Shown: piece after piece, positions 40,961 to 50,191 of the stretch
Layout: each line of letters opens with the position of its first letter
Position numbering within the stretch: the stretch's first letter is position 1
NCBI GenBank assembly: GCA_049973945.1
Contig: JBMFJH010000001.1
Location: forward strand, 1 to 64,000
Source of the DNA: Acd1 sp049973945
GTDB taxonomy: Archaea > Thermoproteota > Thermoprotei_A > Sulfolobales > Sulfolobaceae
DNA: 64,000 nt
Reading direction: 5' to 3'
Position numbers and translations under genes: made by a program
The notes under the pieces: model-generated
The model's input: only the letters and a program-made list of their open reading frames with translations
Database searches by the model: none
Told to the model about the DNA's origin: nothing

Positions 40961-41365
40961 GTGGCATTCTCGATGAGGCTGAAAGAAATATTTGACGAAG
41001 TCAAGTTCACGAAAGTTCTGGGAGCGTTCCTTGGCGGTTTCCTCCTGGCCGGGGCAATAGTTTACACGGCTTACGCCATTTACTCATTCCTCACGAAAAT
41101 AACAGTCGACGCCGTAGAGGCGTTTAAAAGTCTCATACTCGACGTCCTGAACGTAATCATCATCCTTGAGCTGTTTGAGTCCGTAAAGGCCTTCATTTCT
41201 GGCAGGGGCAAGAGCGTGATTTACATTGCGGACGCCACTTTGGCCTTCCTGCTCAGGGAGTTCATAGTAGCTCTTTTCGGAAACCAAACGGAGTTGATAT
41301 TGCCGTTAGCCGCTTCAGCGGTCGCTATAGGCGTGGTCAGGTTCGTTGTTTCAAGGGGAAGCTAA
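40961..41365 (+). CDS. PsiE-like membrane protein
   Basis: The 134-residue protein has four predicted transmembrane helices (about 22-44, 58-76, 83-104, 112-130). Between helices two and three it has ELFESVKAFISGRGKSVIYIADATLAFLLREFIVALF, the pattern of the PsiE (phosphate-starvation-inducible) family. Function in the family is poorly known. The GTG at 40961 or ATG at 40973 could initiate. Confidence 0.65.
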   Translation: MAFSMRLKEIFDEVKFTKVLGAFLGGFLLAGAIVYTAYAIYSFLTKITVDAVEAFKSLILDVLNVIIILELFESVKAFISGRGKSVIYIADATLAFLLREFIVALFGNQTELILPLAASAVAIGVVRFVVSRGS

Positions 41366-41386
41366 CGCCAGCGGGCGAAGGCTCCT

Positions 41387-42247
41387 TTATCCCTCTTCTT
41401 CTACAGGCACTTCCTTCACCTTTTCCTCCGTTACCCCCTTCTCGGCCTCCTCTACCGCCCTCCTCATGGCCTCTACGGTGCTCTGATCCAACTGCCTGAC
41501 TTCCGCCGAGTTCGGGGTTATCCTGAGGTACTCGTTCCACTTGACGACTATGCCGGAGTCCGTTATCTCCATCGGGTGCCTGACCATCGACGTCTTGGTG
41601 TCCCTCATCTTCCAGACGATTATCGACCTGTAAAGCGCTCCGTTAACTTCGTCTAAGTCTAGCCTAATTATGCCGTCAACGGCGTGCTCTACTCCTGGCC
41701 CTCCGAACCCCCTCTCCCCCACTGATATTTGGGAAACGAATATCGCGGTGTTGCCCAGGCCCGCTATGACCCTTTTCAGGGTCATGACGACGCTCCTGGC
41801 CACGGCGGGCTTTGTCAGGTACAAGGTGCTGACCGAGTCTATCGCTACCCTCTTGGCGCCCGTGTCCCTTATAGCCTGCTTGAGCGCGTCGATGAGCTCG
41901 CCCAAGTTGTCCAGATCCTTCACCAGGTACTTCTCCTTCTGTGCGGCCGAGCCTATGCCAGAGGTGAACGCGTCGACTATTGCGAACTTCCCTTCCCTCT
42001 CGAACTTCCTGACGTCCCAGCCGAAGTGGGCGAAGCTCCTCAGAACCGAAACAGGGTGCTCCTCGAGGGCCACGAAGACCACACCTTCGTCCTTCTTTAC
42101 CAAGCCGTTGTAAAGGAACTGCTTCGCCAAAATCGACTTGCCAGTACCAGGGCCACCAGAAACGAGAACTACGCTCCTCTCTGGAATGCCGCCGTAAAGG
42201 ATCTCGTCGAGTCCTGGTATGTAAGTCCTCACCCTGACTACTTTCAT
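41387..42247 (-). CDS. KaiC/RadC-type RecA-fold ATPase
   Basis: The protein is a single RecA/KaiC domain with Walker A SGGPGTGKSILAKQF near residue 33, a Walker B-like RVAIDSVSTLYL and a FVSQISVGERGFGGPGVEHAVDGI L2-like region. It is a RadA paralogue of the aRadC group, which bind single-stranded DNA and modulate RadA. The C-terminal tail is acidic and low complexity (EEAEKGVTEEKVKEVPVEEEG). I choose the ATG at 42247 over 42259 because the conserved region starts immediately after. Confidence 0.83.
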   Translation of the reverse strand: MKVVRVRTYIPGLDEILYGGIPERSVVLVSGGPGTGKSILAKQFLYNGLVKKDEGVVFVALEEHPVSVLRSFAHFGWDVRKFEREGKFAIVDAFTSGIGSAAQKEKYLVKDLDNLGELIDALKQAIRDTGAKRVAIDSVSTLYLTKPAVARSVVMTLKRVIAGLGNTAIFVSQISVGERGFGGPGVEHAVDGIIRLDLDEVNGALYRSIIVWKMRDTKTSMVRHPMEITDSGIVVKWNEYLRITPNSAEVRQLDQSTVEAMRRAVEEAEKGVTEEKVKEVPVEEEG

Positions 42248-42323
42248 TCTAACATGCACTTTTGTCCGCTCAAATAAAATCGTCCAGGCGTGAACACGCT
42301 CCGATTTAGCTTCTCTGCGCGCC

Positions 42324-42560
42324 TTAGCTATTGACGCAGAACAAGAACTCCCTCAGTCTACTTATCAGCCTCTCTTCGTCTACCTGAAAATTCACGCTAA
42401 TCCGCTTGAACTCCCCTGACAGCTTCACTTCAGGCAGGTTCAGGCATTCCCCTTCAGAGCTCGCTATTTCTCTCAACAACTCGCCCAGACCAACCCTCTT
42501 GTCCCTCGACAGCTTGTATAGTATGTCGTACCACTCCTTCGGGATCTTTACGTTTGCCAA
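42324..42560 (-). CDS. Small hypothetical protein
   Basis: A 78-residue protein starting VKIPKEWYDILYKLSRDKRVGLGELLREIA, which looks like a ribbon-helix-helix or similar DNA-binding helix pair, then a short beta segment. I do not recognise a family. It lies between the RadC-type ATPase and the broken P-type ATPase. Confidence 0.5.
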   Translation of the reverse strand: MANVKIPKEWYDILYKLSRDKRVGLGELLREIASSEGECLNLPEVKLSGEFKRISVNFQVDEERLISRLREFLFCVNS

Positions 42561-42602
42561 CTAGGATCCTTCCCTTTTAGTACCGTGAAAGGATAAGGTT
42601 GA

Positions 42603-43129
42603 CTAAATCGGGACTAAAGACCACAGGCTCACTATAACGCTACTTAGGCTCATGACCAGCGCGGCGTACTCTGGCGGTAAGTAAACGACGGGATAGGCCA
42701 AACCGGAAGCTATAGGGACTATCACTGAATTGTAACCGAAGGCCCAAGCCAAGTTCTCCCTAATTTTCCTCGCAGTCCTTTCGGCTTCCTTCATTACTAT
42801 TATCACGTCGGATAGGCTCCTCACCACGACTTTCCCTGACACTTTCGCGAGGTCTGTCCCAGAGTGCATCGCTATCCCGACGTCCGACTCCCTGATCGCC
42901 ATCGCGTCGTTGATCCCGTCGCCGACGAACATTACTGTTTTCCCCATGGCTTCAATTCCCTCACGAGGTCCGCCTTCTCCTCGGGGCTAACGCCTTTCAA
43001 GACCCTAATTCCGAGCTCGCCCGCGACTAGATCGGCGTGCCCGCTGGTGTCGCTCGTGACCATTAAGACTTCGATTCCCCTTCCCTTCAAGAAGCTCACC
43101 AGCTCCCTCGCGTCTTCCCTAATTCTCGA
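42603..43129 (-). pseudogene. Broken heavy-metal P-type ATPase (C-terminal remnant)
   Basis: On the minus strand two frames together encode the last 170 residues of a P1B-type metal-exporting ATPase. The first runs VSFLKGRGIEVLMVTSDTSGHADLVAGELGI, then VSPEEKADLVRELK, and ends TGGGGAAAACAGTAA. The second, in a shifted frame, begins at MGKTVMFVGDGINDAMAIRESDVGIAMHSGTDLA, the invariant hinge motif, and ends with two transmembrane helices. The frameshift is at about 42944-42955. Everything upstream (metal-binding, P-domain DKTGT) is missing. No intact copy occurs in the window. Confidence 0.85.
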
Positions 43130-43300
43130 TCATACGGTAAATCGTTTTCACCAAACTATTTATGCTATTTTATCTAATTTTCTAATATAACTAAAAAATA
43201 AGGAATACAAACTAAAATGGAAAGAGCCATTCGCTTTTCGATCGCGTTTCTGTTGAACGGCGATAGCAACAGCAGGAAACTAACAAACTAGCTGAAATGG

Positions 43301-43377
<77 letters not shown>

Positions 43378-43420
43378 AGTTTTAGTTGATAAACAAGGGC
43401 TCCTTAAATAAGTTACTACC

Positions 43421-45355
43421 TCATGCGAGCCTTATGCTCTCGCCTATCTCTGGGTCGATCACCTCTAGCCTGGGGAAGCCCCTCCTCGTCCTCTCTCTTT
43501 CCAGGAACGACTTGAACGAGGCTATCGCGCTCCTCTCTCCGTGGTTCAGTATTACTTTTCTGGGCCTCGGGTTCAGGTTAGCTAAGAAGTTGACGAGCTG
43601 TCTCCTGTCGGAGTGGCCCGAGAACCCCTCGATCGGAACCCTCTCCATCGCCACCTTTATCTGCTCTATTTTCCCCTCGCGGTTCATCAGCTGTACCTCC
43701 TGCGCGCCGTCCCTGACTTTCCTGCCCAAAGTCCCTTCGGCCTGATAGCTCACGAAGACTATGGTGTTCCTCGGGTCTGGGGCCAGGTCTTTGAAGAACT
43801 CCACCGCGGGACCGCCGTTCAGCATCCCCGAGGTGGCGAGTATAATCGAGGGTTCGCCCTTAGCTACATCCTCCCTGTAACCCTCTATCCTGTGGAAGTG
43901 CTCCGACAGGAACGGGTTTTCGTCCTTCCTCAGGATCTCCTCCCTGAGCTCTCTGCTCAGCATTTCTGGATAGGCATTGTGTATGTTCGTTATCTCGTCC
44001 ACCATCCCCGTCACGTAGATGGGGACCTCGGGTATCAGCTTCCTCTTCATCAGGTCGTTCAGTACCAGCATTATTTCCTGTCCCCTACCCACTGCTAGCA
44101 CTGGGATCAAGACCTTCCCTCCCCTCTCAATTGTCCTCTTGACAGTCTCCATCAGCAGGGCCTCCGCCTCCTCCCTCGACTGCTGGTCGGAAGCCCCGTA
44201 AGTCGTCTCCATGATCACGGCGTCGAGGCGGGGAGCTGAGAGCTCGTCGGCGGCCCTGTCCAAGAGCCTAGTTCTGCCGTACTTGAAGTCGCCAGTGTAG
44301 AGTAGGTTAACCCTCCCGTCCCTTATGTAGAGGTGCACCATGGCGGAGCCGAGGATGTGGCCCGCGTTGTAGAACGTTATTTTAATGTCGGGAGCCACGT
44401 CCGTGACCTCGCCGTAATCCAAAGTGATGGTGTGCGTCAGCTGCTTCCTGACTTCCTTGGCAGAGTATGGGAGGGGCCTCCCTTCCTTCTCGGCGACGTC
44501 TAGTGAGTCCAGTTGCATTAACGCCATTATATCCCTCGTGGGCTCGGTAACGTAAACGGGGCCGTCGTAACCGTACTTGAAGAGGAAGGGCACCATCCCG
44601 CAGTGGTCGAGGTGTGCGTGTGTGACTATGACTGCGTCTAGCTCCTCCAGCCTCAACTCGTCCATGTCGAGCTTGGGGAAGAGGTCTTCGCCCCACCCTA
44701 CCGAAGGGTTAAGGCCCACGTCAAGGAGAACCTTGCTCTCCGGCGTCTCTACGAGTATGGCGGATCTGCCGACCTCCTGGAACGCGCCAAGGCCGATCAC
44801 CCTGACGTCGCCCGACTTGTAAATCACGTCCCTGTGGATCCTTTCGCCGAAAGTCCTCAGGTTCTTCGCCCTGTCCTCCGTCTCGGAGTAGATGTAGTTC
44901 AGGATGTTGTCGATAGTCCTCGACTTGATAGGGGGCTCCCTCACTATGACAGGCCTCCACTTGGTCTCAGCGAATATCCTCTGGAGAACGGAGCCGCCCT
45001 TCCCTATGACTAGCCCTGGCTTCTTCGCCTTGATGAGGACCTCGCCCAGCTCCTCGTCGAACTTGATGTCGACTATTTGGGCCTCCGGGGGCACTACGTT
45101 CTTAATAATTTCGCTCGCTTCCTTGGGATCTTTCCTGACCTTCTCGCTCGCCTTCAGTTCTATCCTTTTCTTCACGTCCTTCGCTACCTTCTTTATCACG
45201 TCCTGGGGGACGGCGTCGGGGTTCTCAACGTAAACCGCGATCTTAGGGCCCTCGAAGTCTATCCTGACTATCCTCGCTTCCTTCGGGAAGTTCTGGTATA
45301 TTGACGATACGATCTTCAGCCTTATTCCTCCCTGCTTAAAACTCAAAAACCTCAC
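43421..45355 (-). CDS. FttA/aCPSF1, beta-CASP RNase transcription terminator
   Basis: FttA cleaves nascent RNA at U-rich sites and ends transcription in archaea. The 644-residue protein has two N-terminal KH domains (GLVIGKGGSVLQRIF near residue 115), a metallo-beta-lactamase domain with THAHLDHCG, the beta-CASP insert, and the C-terminal GFSGHSDRRQL and LNHGE motifs. All metal ligands seem intact. The length and KH layout match aCPSF1 and not the KH-less aCPSF2. The GTG start is at 45355. Confidence 0.95.
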   Translation of the reverse strand: MRFLSFKQGGIRLKIVSSIYQNFPKEARIVRIDFEGPKIAVYVENPDAVPQDVIKKVAKDVKKRIELKASEKVRKDPKEASEIIKNVVPPEAQIVDIKFDEELGEVLIKAKKPGLVIGKGGSVLQRIFAETKWRPVIVREPPIKSRTIDNILNYIYSETEDRAKNLRTFGERIHRDVIYKSGDVRVIGLGAFQEVGRSAILVETPESKVLLDVGLNPSVGWGEDLFPKLDMDELRLEELDAVIVTHAHLDHCGMVPFLFKYGYDGPVYVTEPTRDIMALMQLDSLDVAEKEGRPLPYSAKEVRKQLTHTITLDYGEVTDVAPDIKITFYNAGHILGSAMVHLYIRDGRVNLLYTGDFKYGRTRLLDRAADELSAPRLDAVIMETTYGASDQQSREEAEALLMETVKRTIERGGKVLIPVLAVGRGQEIMLVLNDLMKRKLIPEVPIYVTGMVDEITNIHNAYPEMLSRELREEILRKDENPFLSEHFHRIEGYREDVAKGEPSIILATSGMLNGGPAVEFFKDLAPDPRNTIVFVSYQAEGTLGRKVRDGAQEVQLMNREGKIEQIKVAMERVPIEGFSGHSDRRQLVNFLANLNPRPRKVILNHGERSAIASFKSFLERERTRRGFPRLEVIDPEIGESIRLA

Positions 45356-45430
45356 CTATTCTAAGGCTTGGGTAAGGAAACCCGCTAAGACACTCCTAAA
45401 AGTTATAATATTTAAATGTTCTTACACCGC

Positions 45431-46489
45431 ATGGTCGAGAGGAACAGCGTCCACGCGATAGACCTACCCAAGAAGATAGTCGTCGGCGACGGCGTCATCG
45501 CTAACTTGAAGGACTACGTCAAGGAGCTCGGCCTCGGGAACAGGAAGACGCTGATACTGACAGGCCCCATCGTCAGGAAGCTGGTCGAGGATAGGGTGCT
45601 CAGGGACTTCGACATATCGCACGAAGTCCTGGAGGTCATGAAGGCCGACGTAGCTACGGTCGACAAAGTCGCTGACTTCGCCTCGAAAATCAACGTCGGC
45701 TCGATAATCGGGATCGGCGGAGGGACAGTAATAGACGTAGCCAAGTTCTCCGCTTACAGACTAGGAGTCCCTTTCATAAGCGTCCCTACTGCTCCGTCCC
45801 ACGACGGGATCACGTCACCCTTCGCTTCGATAAAGGGCTTGGGCAAGCCCACTTCGGTTAAGGCTAAGGAGCCCCTGGCAATTATCGCAGACCTGGAAGT
45901 CCTGAGCTCCGCCCCCAGGAGGCTGATAAACGCCGGGATAGGCGACGCCATAGGCAAGATCGTCGCCGTAAGGGACTGGCAGCTCGCGGCGAAGCTCAGG
46001 GGGGAATATTACGGCGACTACACGGCGTCTTTGGCCCTCCTCTCCGCCAAGCACGCGATGAGCTGCGCCTATACTATCAACAAGGACTTAAAGAAGAGCG
46101 TCAGGACTCTGATCGAGGCGTTGATAAGCGACGGCGTCGCCATGGCCATGGCCGGAACTACGAGGCCGGCCAGCGGGTCCGAGCACCTGTTCGCCCACGC
46201 AGTGGAAATGCTCTCCCCTGACGTGGCCCTGCACGGCGAGCTCGTGGCACTGGGGACAATAATGATGGCCTACCTCCACGGCCTCAAGTGGAAGAGGATC
46301 AAGGCTGCCCTCAAGAAGGCCGGGATCCCGACGAAGGCCAAGGAGCTTGGAATTCCGAGCGAGGTCGTGATAAAGGCGTTGACTATAGCCCACTCTATAA
46401 GGCCGGAAAGGTACACCATTTTGGGCGAGAGGGGCCTGACCTGGGAAAGCGCCGAGAACTTGGCCAAGATCACTGGGGTGATTGACTGA
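45431..46489 (+). CDS. egsA: Glycerol-1-phosphate dehydrogenase
   Basis: The enzyme reduces dihydroxyacetone phosphate to sn-glycerol-1-phosphate, the archaeal lipid backbone. The protein has the iron/zinc alcohol-dehydrogenase-like fold with IIGIGGGTVIDVAKFSA, SVPTAPSHDGITSPFAS and metal ligands in GSEHLFAHAVE and ALHGE-type segments. The ATG at 45431 is chosen because a TATAATATTTAAA box (45402-45414) is placed for a leaderless start there and gives 352 residues. The partner GGGPS is at 17063-17830. Confidence 0.95.
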   Translation: MVERNSVHAIDLPKKIVVGDGVIANLKDYVKELGLGNRKTLILTGPIVRKLVEDRVLRDFDISHEVLEVMKADVATVDKVADFASKINVGSIIGIGGGTVIDVAKFSAYRLGVPFISVPTAPSHDGITSPFASIKGLGKPTSVKAKEPLAIIADLEVLSSAPRRLINAGIGDAIGKIVAVRDWQLAAKLRGEYYGDYTASLALLSAKHAMSCAYTINKDLKKSVRTLIEALISDGVAMAMAGTTRPASGSEHLFAHAVEMLSPDVALHGELVALGTIMMAYLHGLKWKRIKAALKKAGIPTKAKELGIPSEVVIKALTIAHSIRPERYTILGERGLTWESAENLAKITGVID

Positions 46490-47180
46490 ACAGCTCCCTA
46501 CTGAAGGTCTCCTTGAACACTAACTTCGCGTCTGCGTCCACGAAGTTGACGTAGTCCCTCGTCAGCATCAGCTTCCTCAGTTGCAGGTTGTCAGCGAGCA
46601 AGATCTCCTTGGGGAGTTCGATCACGACCTCCTTCTCGTTAGCGAAGGAGAACTTTATGGACTCTGCCGTCTTCCTCCCGAACCACCTCTCTATCAAAGC
46701 TCTCAGCTTCGACTCGTTGTCCCTCAAGACCTTGACCACCTTGACCTTGTAGACCAGGGTCTTCCCGGCCAAGGGGTGGTTGAAGTCTACCGTGACCCTC
46801 CCCCCACTTATAGACCTAACCACTCCCCTGCCCCCGTCCGCGGTCTCGAGGACCTGGCCCACGTAGGGCGTAATCCCCCTCCTCCTCAGCTCGTTTAGGG
46901 AGTAAACCTTGACCTTGGCGGGATCCCTTTGCCCGTAAGCCTTCTCGGGGGGAACCTCGAACTCCCTCTCCTCGCCTTCGCTCATCTGCTTCACGCCCTC
47001 CTCGAAGCCCTTGACCCACCTGTTCTCCCCCACGACGTAGAGCACGGGGCCGTAGGTCTCCCCCTCCCTGTATAGGCCCTTCTCCTTCGCTAGCTTCTCG
47101 TCTGTGGTGTCGAGAACCTGGTTGGCCTCCTTGTCTATTACGGTGTACTCGATTAGGGCGAAGTCTTTGTCGGCCAACAC
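46470..47180 (-). CDS. FKBP-type (SlyD-like) peptidyl-prolyl isomerase
   Basis: FKBP enzymes speed proline isomerisation in protein folding. The N-terminal FKBP domain is visible around FALIEYTVIDKE, GENRWVKGFEEGVKQMSEGEEREFEVPPEKAYG, and then the IF insert, followed by GRVTVDFNHPLAGKTLVYKVKVV. A 75-residue C-terminal domain (about 160-236) with WFGRKTAESIKF is the archaeal extra domain. The GTG start is at 47180; the 3' end overlaps egsA by 20 nt on the other strand. Confidence 0.9.
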   Translation of the reverse strand: MLADKDFALIEYTVIDKEANQVLDTTDEKLAKEKGLYREGETYGPVLYVVGENRWVKGFEEGVKQMSEGEEREFEVPPEKAYGQRDPAKVKVYSLNELRRRGITPYVGQVLETADGGRGVVRSISGGRVTVDFNHPLAGKTLVYKVKVVKVLRDNESKLRALIERWFGRKTAESIKFSFANEKEVVIELPKEILLADNLQLRKLMLTRDYVNFVDADAKLVFKETFSRELFSQSPQ

Positions 47181-47219
47181 GAGGCGAAAGACTAACGAGC
47201 GAGTAATAAAATTAGCCTA

Positions 47220-47306
47220 TGGGCCCGCGGGGACTTGAACCCCGGACCACCCGGTCTCCCAGGGGACTTATGAGCCGGGCGCTCTACCGGGCTGAGCTAC
47301 GGGCCC
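47220..47306 (-). tRNA. tRNA with anticodon CAT (elongator Met or Ile2), 13-nt intron
   Basis: The minus-strand 87-nt gene has acceptor GGGCCCG/CGGGCCC with discriminator A, anticodon stem CCCGG/CCGGG and a 20-nt interval: seven loop bases plus a 13-nt intron after position 37. The anticodon is CAT. The stem lacks the three G:C pairs of initiator tRNA, so it is either elongator tRNA-Met or tRNA-Ile2, whose C34 is modified by TiaS. Sequence alone does not settle which. Confidence 0.9.
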
Positions 47307-47341
47307 AGGATTCTCTTCTGCTCTCGAATTAAAAGAGTTTT

Positions 47342-48592
47342 TCAGGTGCCATAACGCCACTGCTTCATGTACTCCCTCTGCTCCTCCGTCATCTCGTCCA
47401 GCTCTATCCCCATGCCCTTCAGCTTCAGCCTGGCGACCTCCTCGTCAATCTCCTGGGGGACGTTGTAGACCTTCCTCTCCAGCTTGCTCCAGTTCTTGGC
47501 TACGTACTCCACGCTCAAGGCCTGGTTAGAGAAGCTCAGGTCCATCACCTCGCTCGGGTGGCCCTCAGCGGAGGCCAGGTTCACCAGCCTGCCCTCGGCG
47601 AGCAGGTAGAGCCTGCGCCCGTTGGGCAGGGTGTACTCCTCTAGGAACGGCCTGATGGTCCTCTTGGAGACCGCGAGCCTCTCTAACCCAGCCACGTCGA
47701 TCTCCACGTTGAAGTGCCCGGCGTTAGCCAGTATAGCCCCGTCCTTCATCTTCAGGAAGTGCTCCGCCCTTATGACCTTCGTGTTGCCGGTGGCGGTGAC
47801 GAAGATGTCGCCTATTTCCGCTACCTTGCTCATGGGCATCACGTCGAACCCGTCCATGAGGGCCTCCAACGCCCTCAGGGGGCTCACCTCGGTGACTATG
47901 ACCCTCGCCGCCATCCCCCTAAGCCTCCAGGCTATCCCCCTGCCAACCCAGCCGTAGCCTGCAACAACGGCTACTTTCCCCGCAAGGAGCACGTTCGTGG
48001 CCCTCAGGATCCCGTCTATTGTGCTCTGGCCTGTACCTATCCTATTGTCGAAGAGGTACTTGGTGAAGGCGTTGTTCACGGCGATTACTGGGTACCTCAG
48101 AACTCCCTGCTCCTCCATGGCCTTGAGCCTGGTCACTCCGGTGGTCGTCTCCTCGGTCCCGCCAAGGACCTTAAGGTCCTGGTACTCCTGGTGGATCAGG
48201 GCGTGCATGTCTGCCCCGTCGTCCATCACCACGTCGGGGTTGTACTTCAATATCTCCCTGATGTTGTCCCAGTACTCTTTCTCGCTCTCCCCCTTCCACG
48301 CGAAAACTTTGACCCCTTCCTCCGCTAAGGCGGCGGCGACGTCGTCCTGCGTCGACAAGGGGTTGCTCCCCGCGAGGGCGACCTCAGCACCTCCGGCAAT
48401 TAAGGTCCTGACCAGGACTCCCGTCTCCTTAGTCACGTGGAGGACGGCGGAAATCTTCAGCCCCTTCAGGGGCTTCTCTTTCTCGAACCTCTTCCTTATC
48501 TCCATCAGGGCGGGCATGTGAAGTTCCGCCCACTCTAGCTGCTTCCTCCCTTGGTCGGCTAGCTTGATGTCCTTGACCCTGTAGTCGGCCAC
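47342..48592 (-). CDS. sahH: Adenosylhomocysteinase
   Basis: SahH splits S-adenosylhomocysteine into adenosine and homocysteine and so relieves product inhibition of methyltransferases. The 416-residue enzyme shows the NAD-binding GYGWVGRGIAWRLRGMAARVIVTE, the family ILKYNPDVVMDDGADMHALIHQEY, and FSNQALSVEYVAKNW near the C-terminus. Family length is normal for archaea and thermophiles. The neighbouring tRNA is on the same strand, 35 nt downstream. Confidence 0.96.
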   Translation of the reverse strand: MADYRVKDIKLADQGRKQLEWAELHMPALMEIRKRFEKEKPLKGLKISAVLHVTKETGVLVRTLIAGGAEVALAGSNPLSTQDDVAAALAEEGVKVFAWKGESEKEYWDNIREILKYNPDVVMDDGADMHALIHQEYQDLKVLGGTEETTTGVTRLKAMEEQGVLRYPVIAVNNAFTKYLFDNRIGTGQSTIDGILRATNVLLAGKVAVVAGYGWVGRGIAWRLRGMAARVIVTEVSPLRALEALMDGFDVMPMSKVAEIGDIFVTATGNTKVIRAEHFLKMKDGAILANAGHFNVEIDVAGLERLAVSKRTIRPFLEEYTLPNGRRLYLLAEGRLVNLASAEGHPSEVMDLSFSNQALSVEYVAKNWSKLERKVYNVPQEIDEEVARLKLKGMGIELDEMTEEQREYMKQWRYGT

Positions 48593-48715
48593 GGTCTCTA
48601 AGGGGTTTTATCAAAATAAAAGTGAGAGCCCCTCACCGCTCGGCTCAGGTCAGCCTCCTCACAGCTCAGCGGAGGTGCAGTGAAGGAAAGAAAGTAGCCT
48701 GAGCTAAAAACTGCG

Positions 48716-50050
48716 TTACTTCCTCAGGAGCAGGGCAACAGCCGCTACGATCACGATTACGATTACCGCCCCGACAACTGCGTAAGTTATCGGGAACGAT
48801 GGGCTCGTAGTGGTAGCAGAAGGCGTGACTGAAGAGACCGGGGTGGTGGTGCTGGGCACGATGACGGTAGTAGTAGTCGTGTTGGTGGTCGTCGTACTCG
48901 TTGTCGAAGACTGAGTTGCGGTCGTAGTAGTGCTTGCGCTAGAGGTTGTCGTCGTCGTCGAAGTCGTACTAGTCGTCGTGGTACTCGTGGTCGAAGTAGT
49001 TGTCGTCGCTGTAGTAGTTGTGCTCGTCGTCGTCGATGTTGTCGTGGTAGTCACGGTGGTGGTAGGAGAAGTCGACAAACTGACCGGCCCCTGATAGTTC
49101 GGAACGTAGACCAACACGCCGTTGCTAGAGTAGGCGACCTCCACTCGGGAGGAGCCGTAGTAAGTCGCGGTACCCGTGTAGCCGTAAACGTTGAAAGACG
49201 TAGTCAACGGGCCTATTTGGTAAACCTGAGACCCCGCGATTAAGTAATAGGTCTTCGTCGCGTCGAAGTTGGGGATCACGAACTGGGCCAACTCACCTGC
49301 GCCCACAGGCTTAGTGGAGTTGGTCTGCGAGAAGGGCGCAAGCCCGTAGGTCACGTTTATGAAGGCGACCGCCCAAGTGAAGCCCACCTGCTGCTGGACG
49401 TAGACGCCCGAGACCTCGACGTAACTCACCACGTTGACTGGGAAGTAAACCTGGTACAGCCCTTGGGATATCCCAGGGGGCACGTAGACAGCGTAGTTGA
49501 CGACGTTGGGGGCCGACATAGGGTTGTAGTTGAAGAACGCACTGTAGGTCGGCCCGACCTCCATGTCGGTCACAGGGGGCCTCGGATCCAAGAACGCGTT
49601 GCTGGGAAGGGAGACTGTCAGCTTAAAGTAGAGGTAGGATCCAGGCCTCACGTTCTGCACGACTATCAGTTGCTTGGACCCGTTGATATAAGCTGTGGGG
49701 TTCACCGCGTTTGAGCTGTAGTTGTAGGTCACGAGGAGCCTCTCCCTGCCGAGCTGGATCACGTTAGCCCCCTGGCTCAGGCTCACGTTTACGATGGAAT
49801 ACGAGTACGGCTGAAGGGCGACCTCTTGCTGTTGTCCGTTCACCGATATCACGGCGTTCGACGGGGTGTAGCCCTGGTTGTTGACGGGGACAGGGAACTG
49901 GGGCGTGGACGAGACGTACGTAAGCGTTATTACGGGCATGTTGGCCTGCCCCGGATTGTTCGCGGCTAAGCCCTGGATGACGCCGAGAGCCAACAGAGGG
50001 ACGGCCAACAACAACAAGGCCAAAGTCGTATAAGCCTTCCTGTTAAACAT
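48716..50050 (-). CDS. Secreted, Thr-rich, C-terminally anchored surface protein
   Basis: The 444-residue protein has a signal peptide (TTLALLLLAVPLLALGVIQG, cleavage near residue 29) and an extracellular beta-rich domain of about 290 residues with several N-X-S/T sites. A roughly 85-residue Thr/Ser stalk (about 328-415) typical of O-glycosylated linkers follows, then one C-terminal membrane helix ending LLLRK. SlaB, the membrane anchor of the S-layer, has a similar tail (LVLRKIS). It is divergent from slaA with a 200-nt shared promoter region. Its function is unknown; an S-layer accessory protein is a fair guess. Confidence 0.75.
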   Translation of the reverse strand: MFNRKAYTTLALLLLAVPLLALGVIQGLAANNPGQANMPVITLTYVSSTPQFPVPVNNQGYTPSNAVISVNGQQQEVALQPYSYSIVNVSLSQGANVIQLGRERLLVTYNYSSNAVNPTAYINGSKQLIVVQNVRPGSYLYFKLTVSLPSNAFLDPRPPVTDMEVGPTYSAFFNYNPMSAPNVVNYAVYVPPGISQGLYQVYFPVNVVSYVEVSGVYVQQQVGFTWAVAFINVTYGLAPFSQTNSTKPVGAGELAQFVIPNFDATKTYYLIAGSQVYQIGPLTTSFNVYGYTGTATYYGSSRVEVAYSSNGVLVYVPNYQGPVSLSTSPTTTVTTTTTSTTTSTTTTATTTTSTTSTTTTSTTSTTTTTSSASTTTTATQSSTTSTTTTNTTTTTVIVPSTTTPVSSVTPSATTTSPSFPITYAVVGAVIVIVIVAAVALLLRK

Positions 50051-50191
50051 TCTAGGTCACGAGCAAGTAGTCGAATTGTTAAAAAGGTTGAGGGCGAGTC
50101 GGTATTACTTAAGCTTTCAAGCCCCTAAGTAACACCCCTAAAAACCCTGTCCCGCTACGTCGAGACTTCGTTCGCGTAGAGGAGGGGAAAA

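Noticed and set aside
42603..42947. A 114-residue intact protein
   Set aside because: It starts at an internal hinge motif of a P-type ATPase and the preceding part is in another frame, so it is a pseudogene.
43421..46489. Long antisense frames in G+C-rich genes (for example 43613-44098, 46088-46393, 47714-48328, 50312-51289)
   Set aside because: They are shadows of fttA, egsA, sahH and slaA with unnatural composition and no motifs.
47220..47306. Initiator tRNA-Met
   Set aside because: The anticodon stem lacks the three consecutive G:C pairs typical of initiators, and the gene has an intron.
48716..49080. Tandem (ACN)n DNA repeat as a CRISPR or satellite
   Set aside because: The repetition is due to the Thr/Ser-coding stalk of the surface protein, with no spacers.
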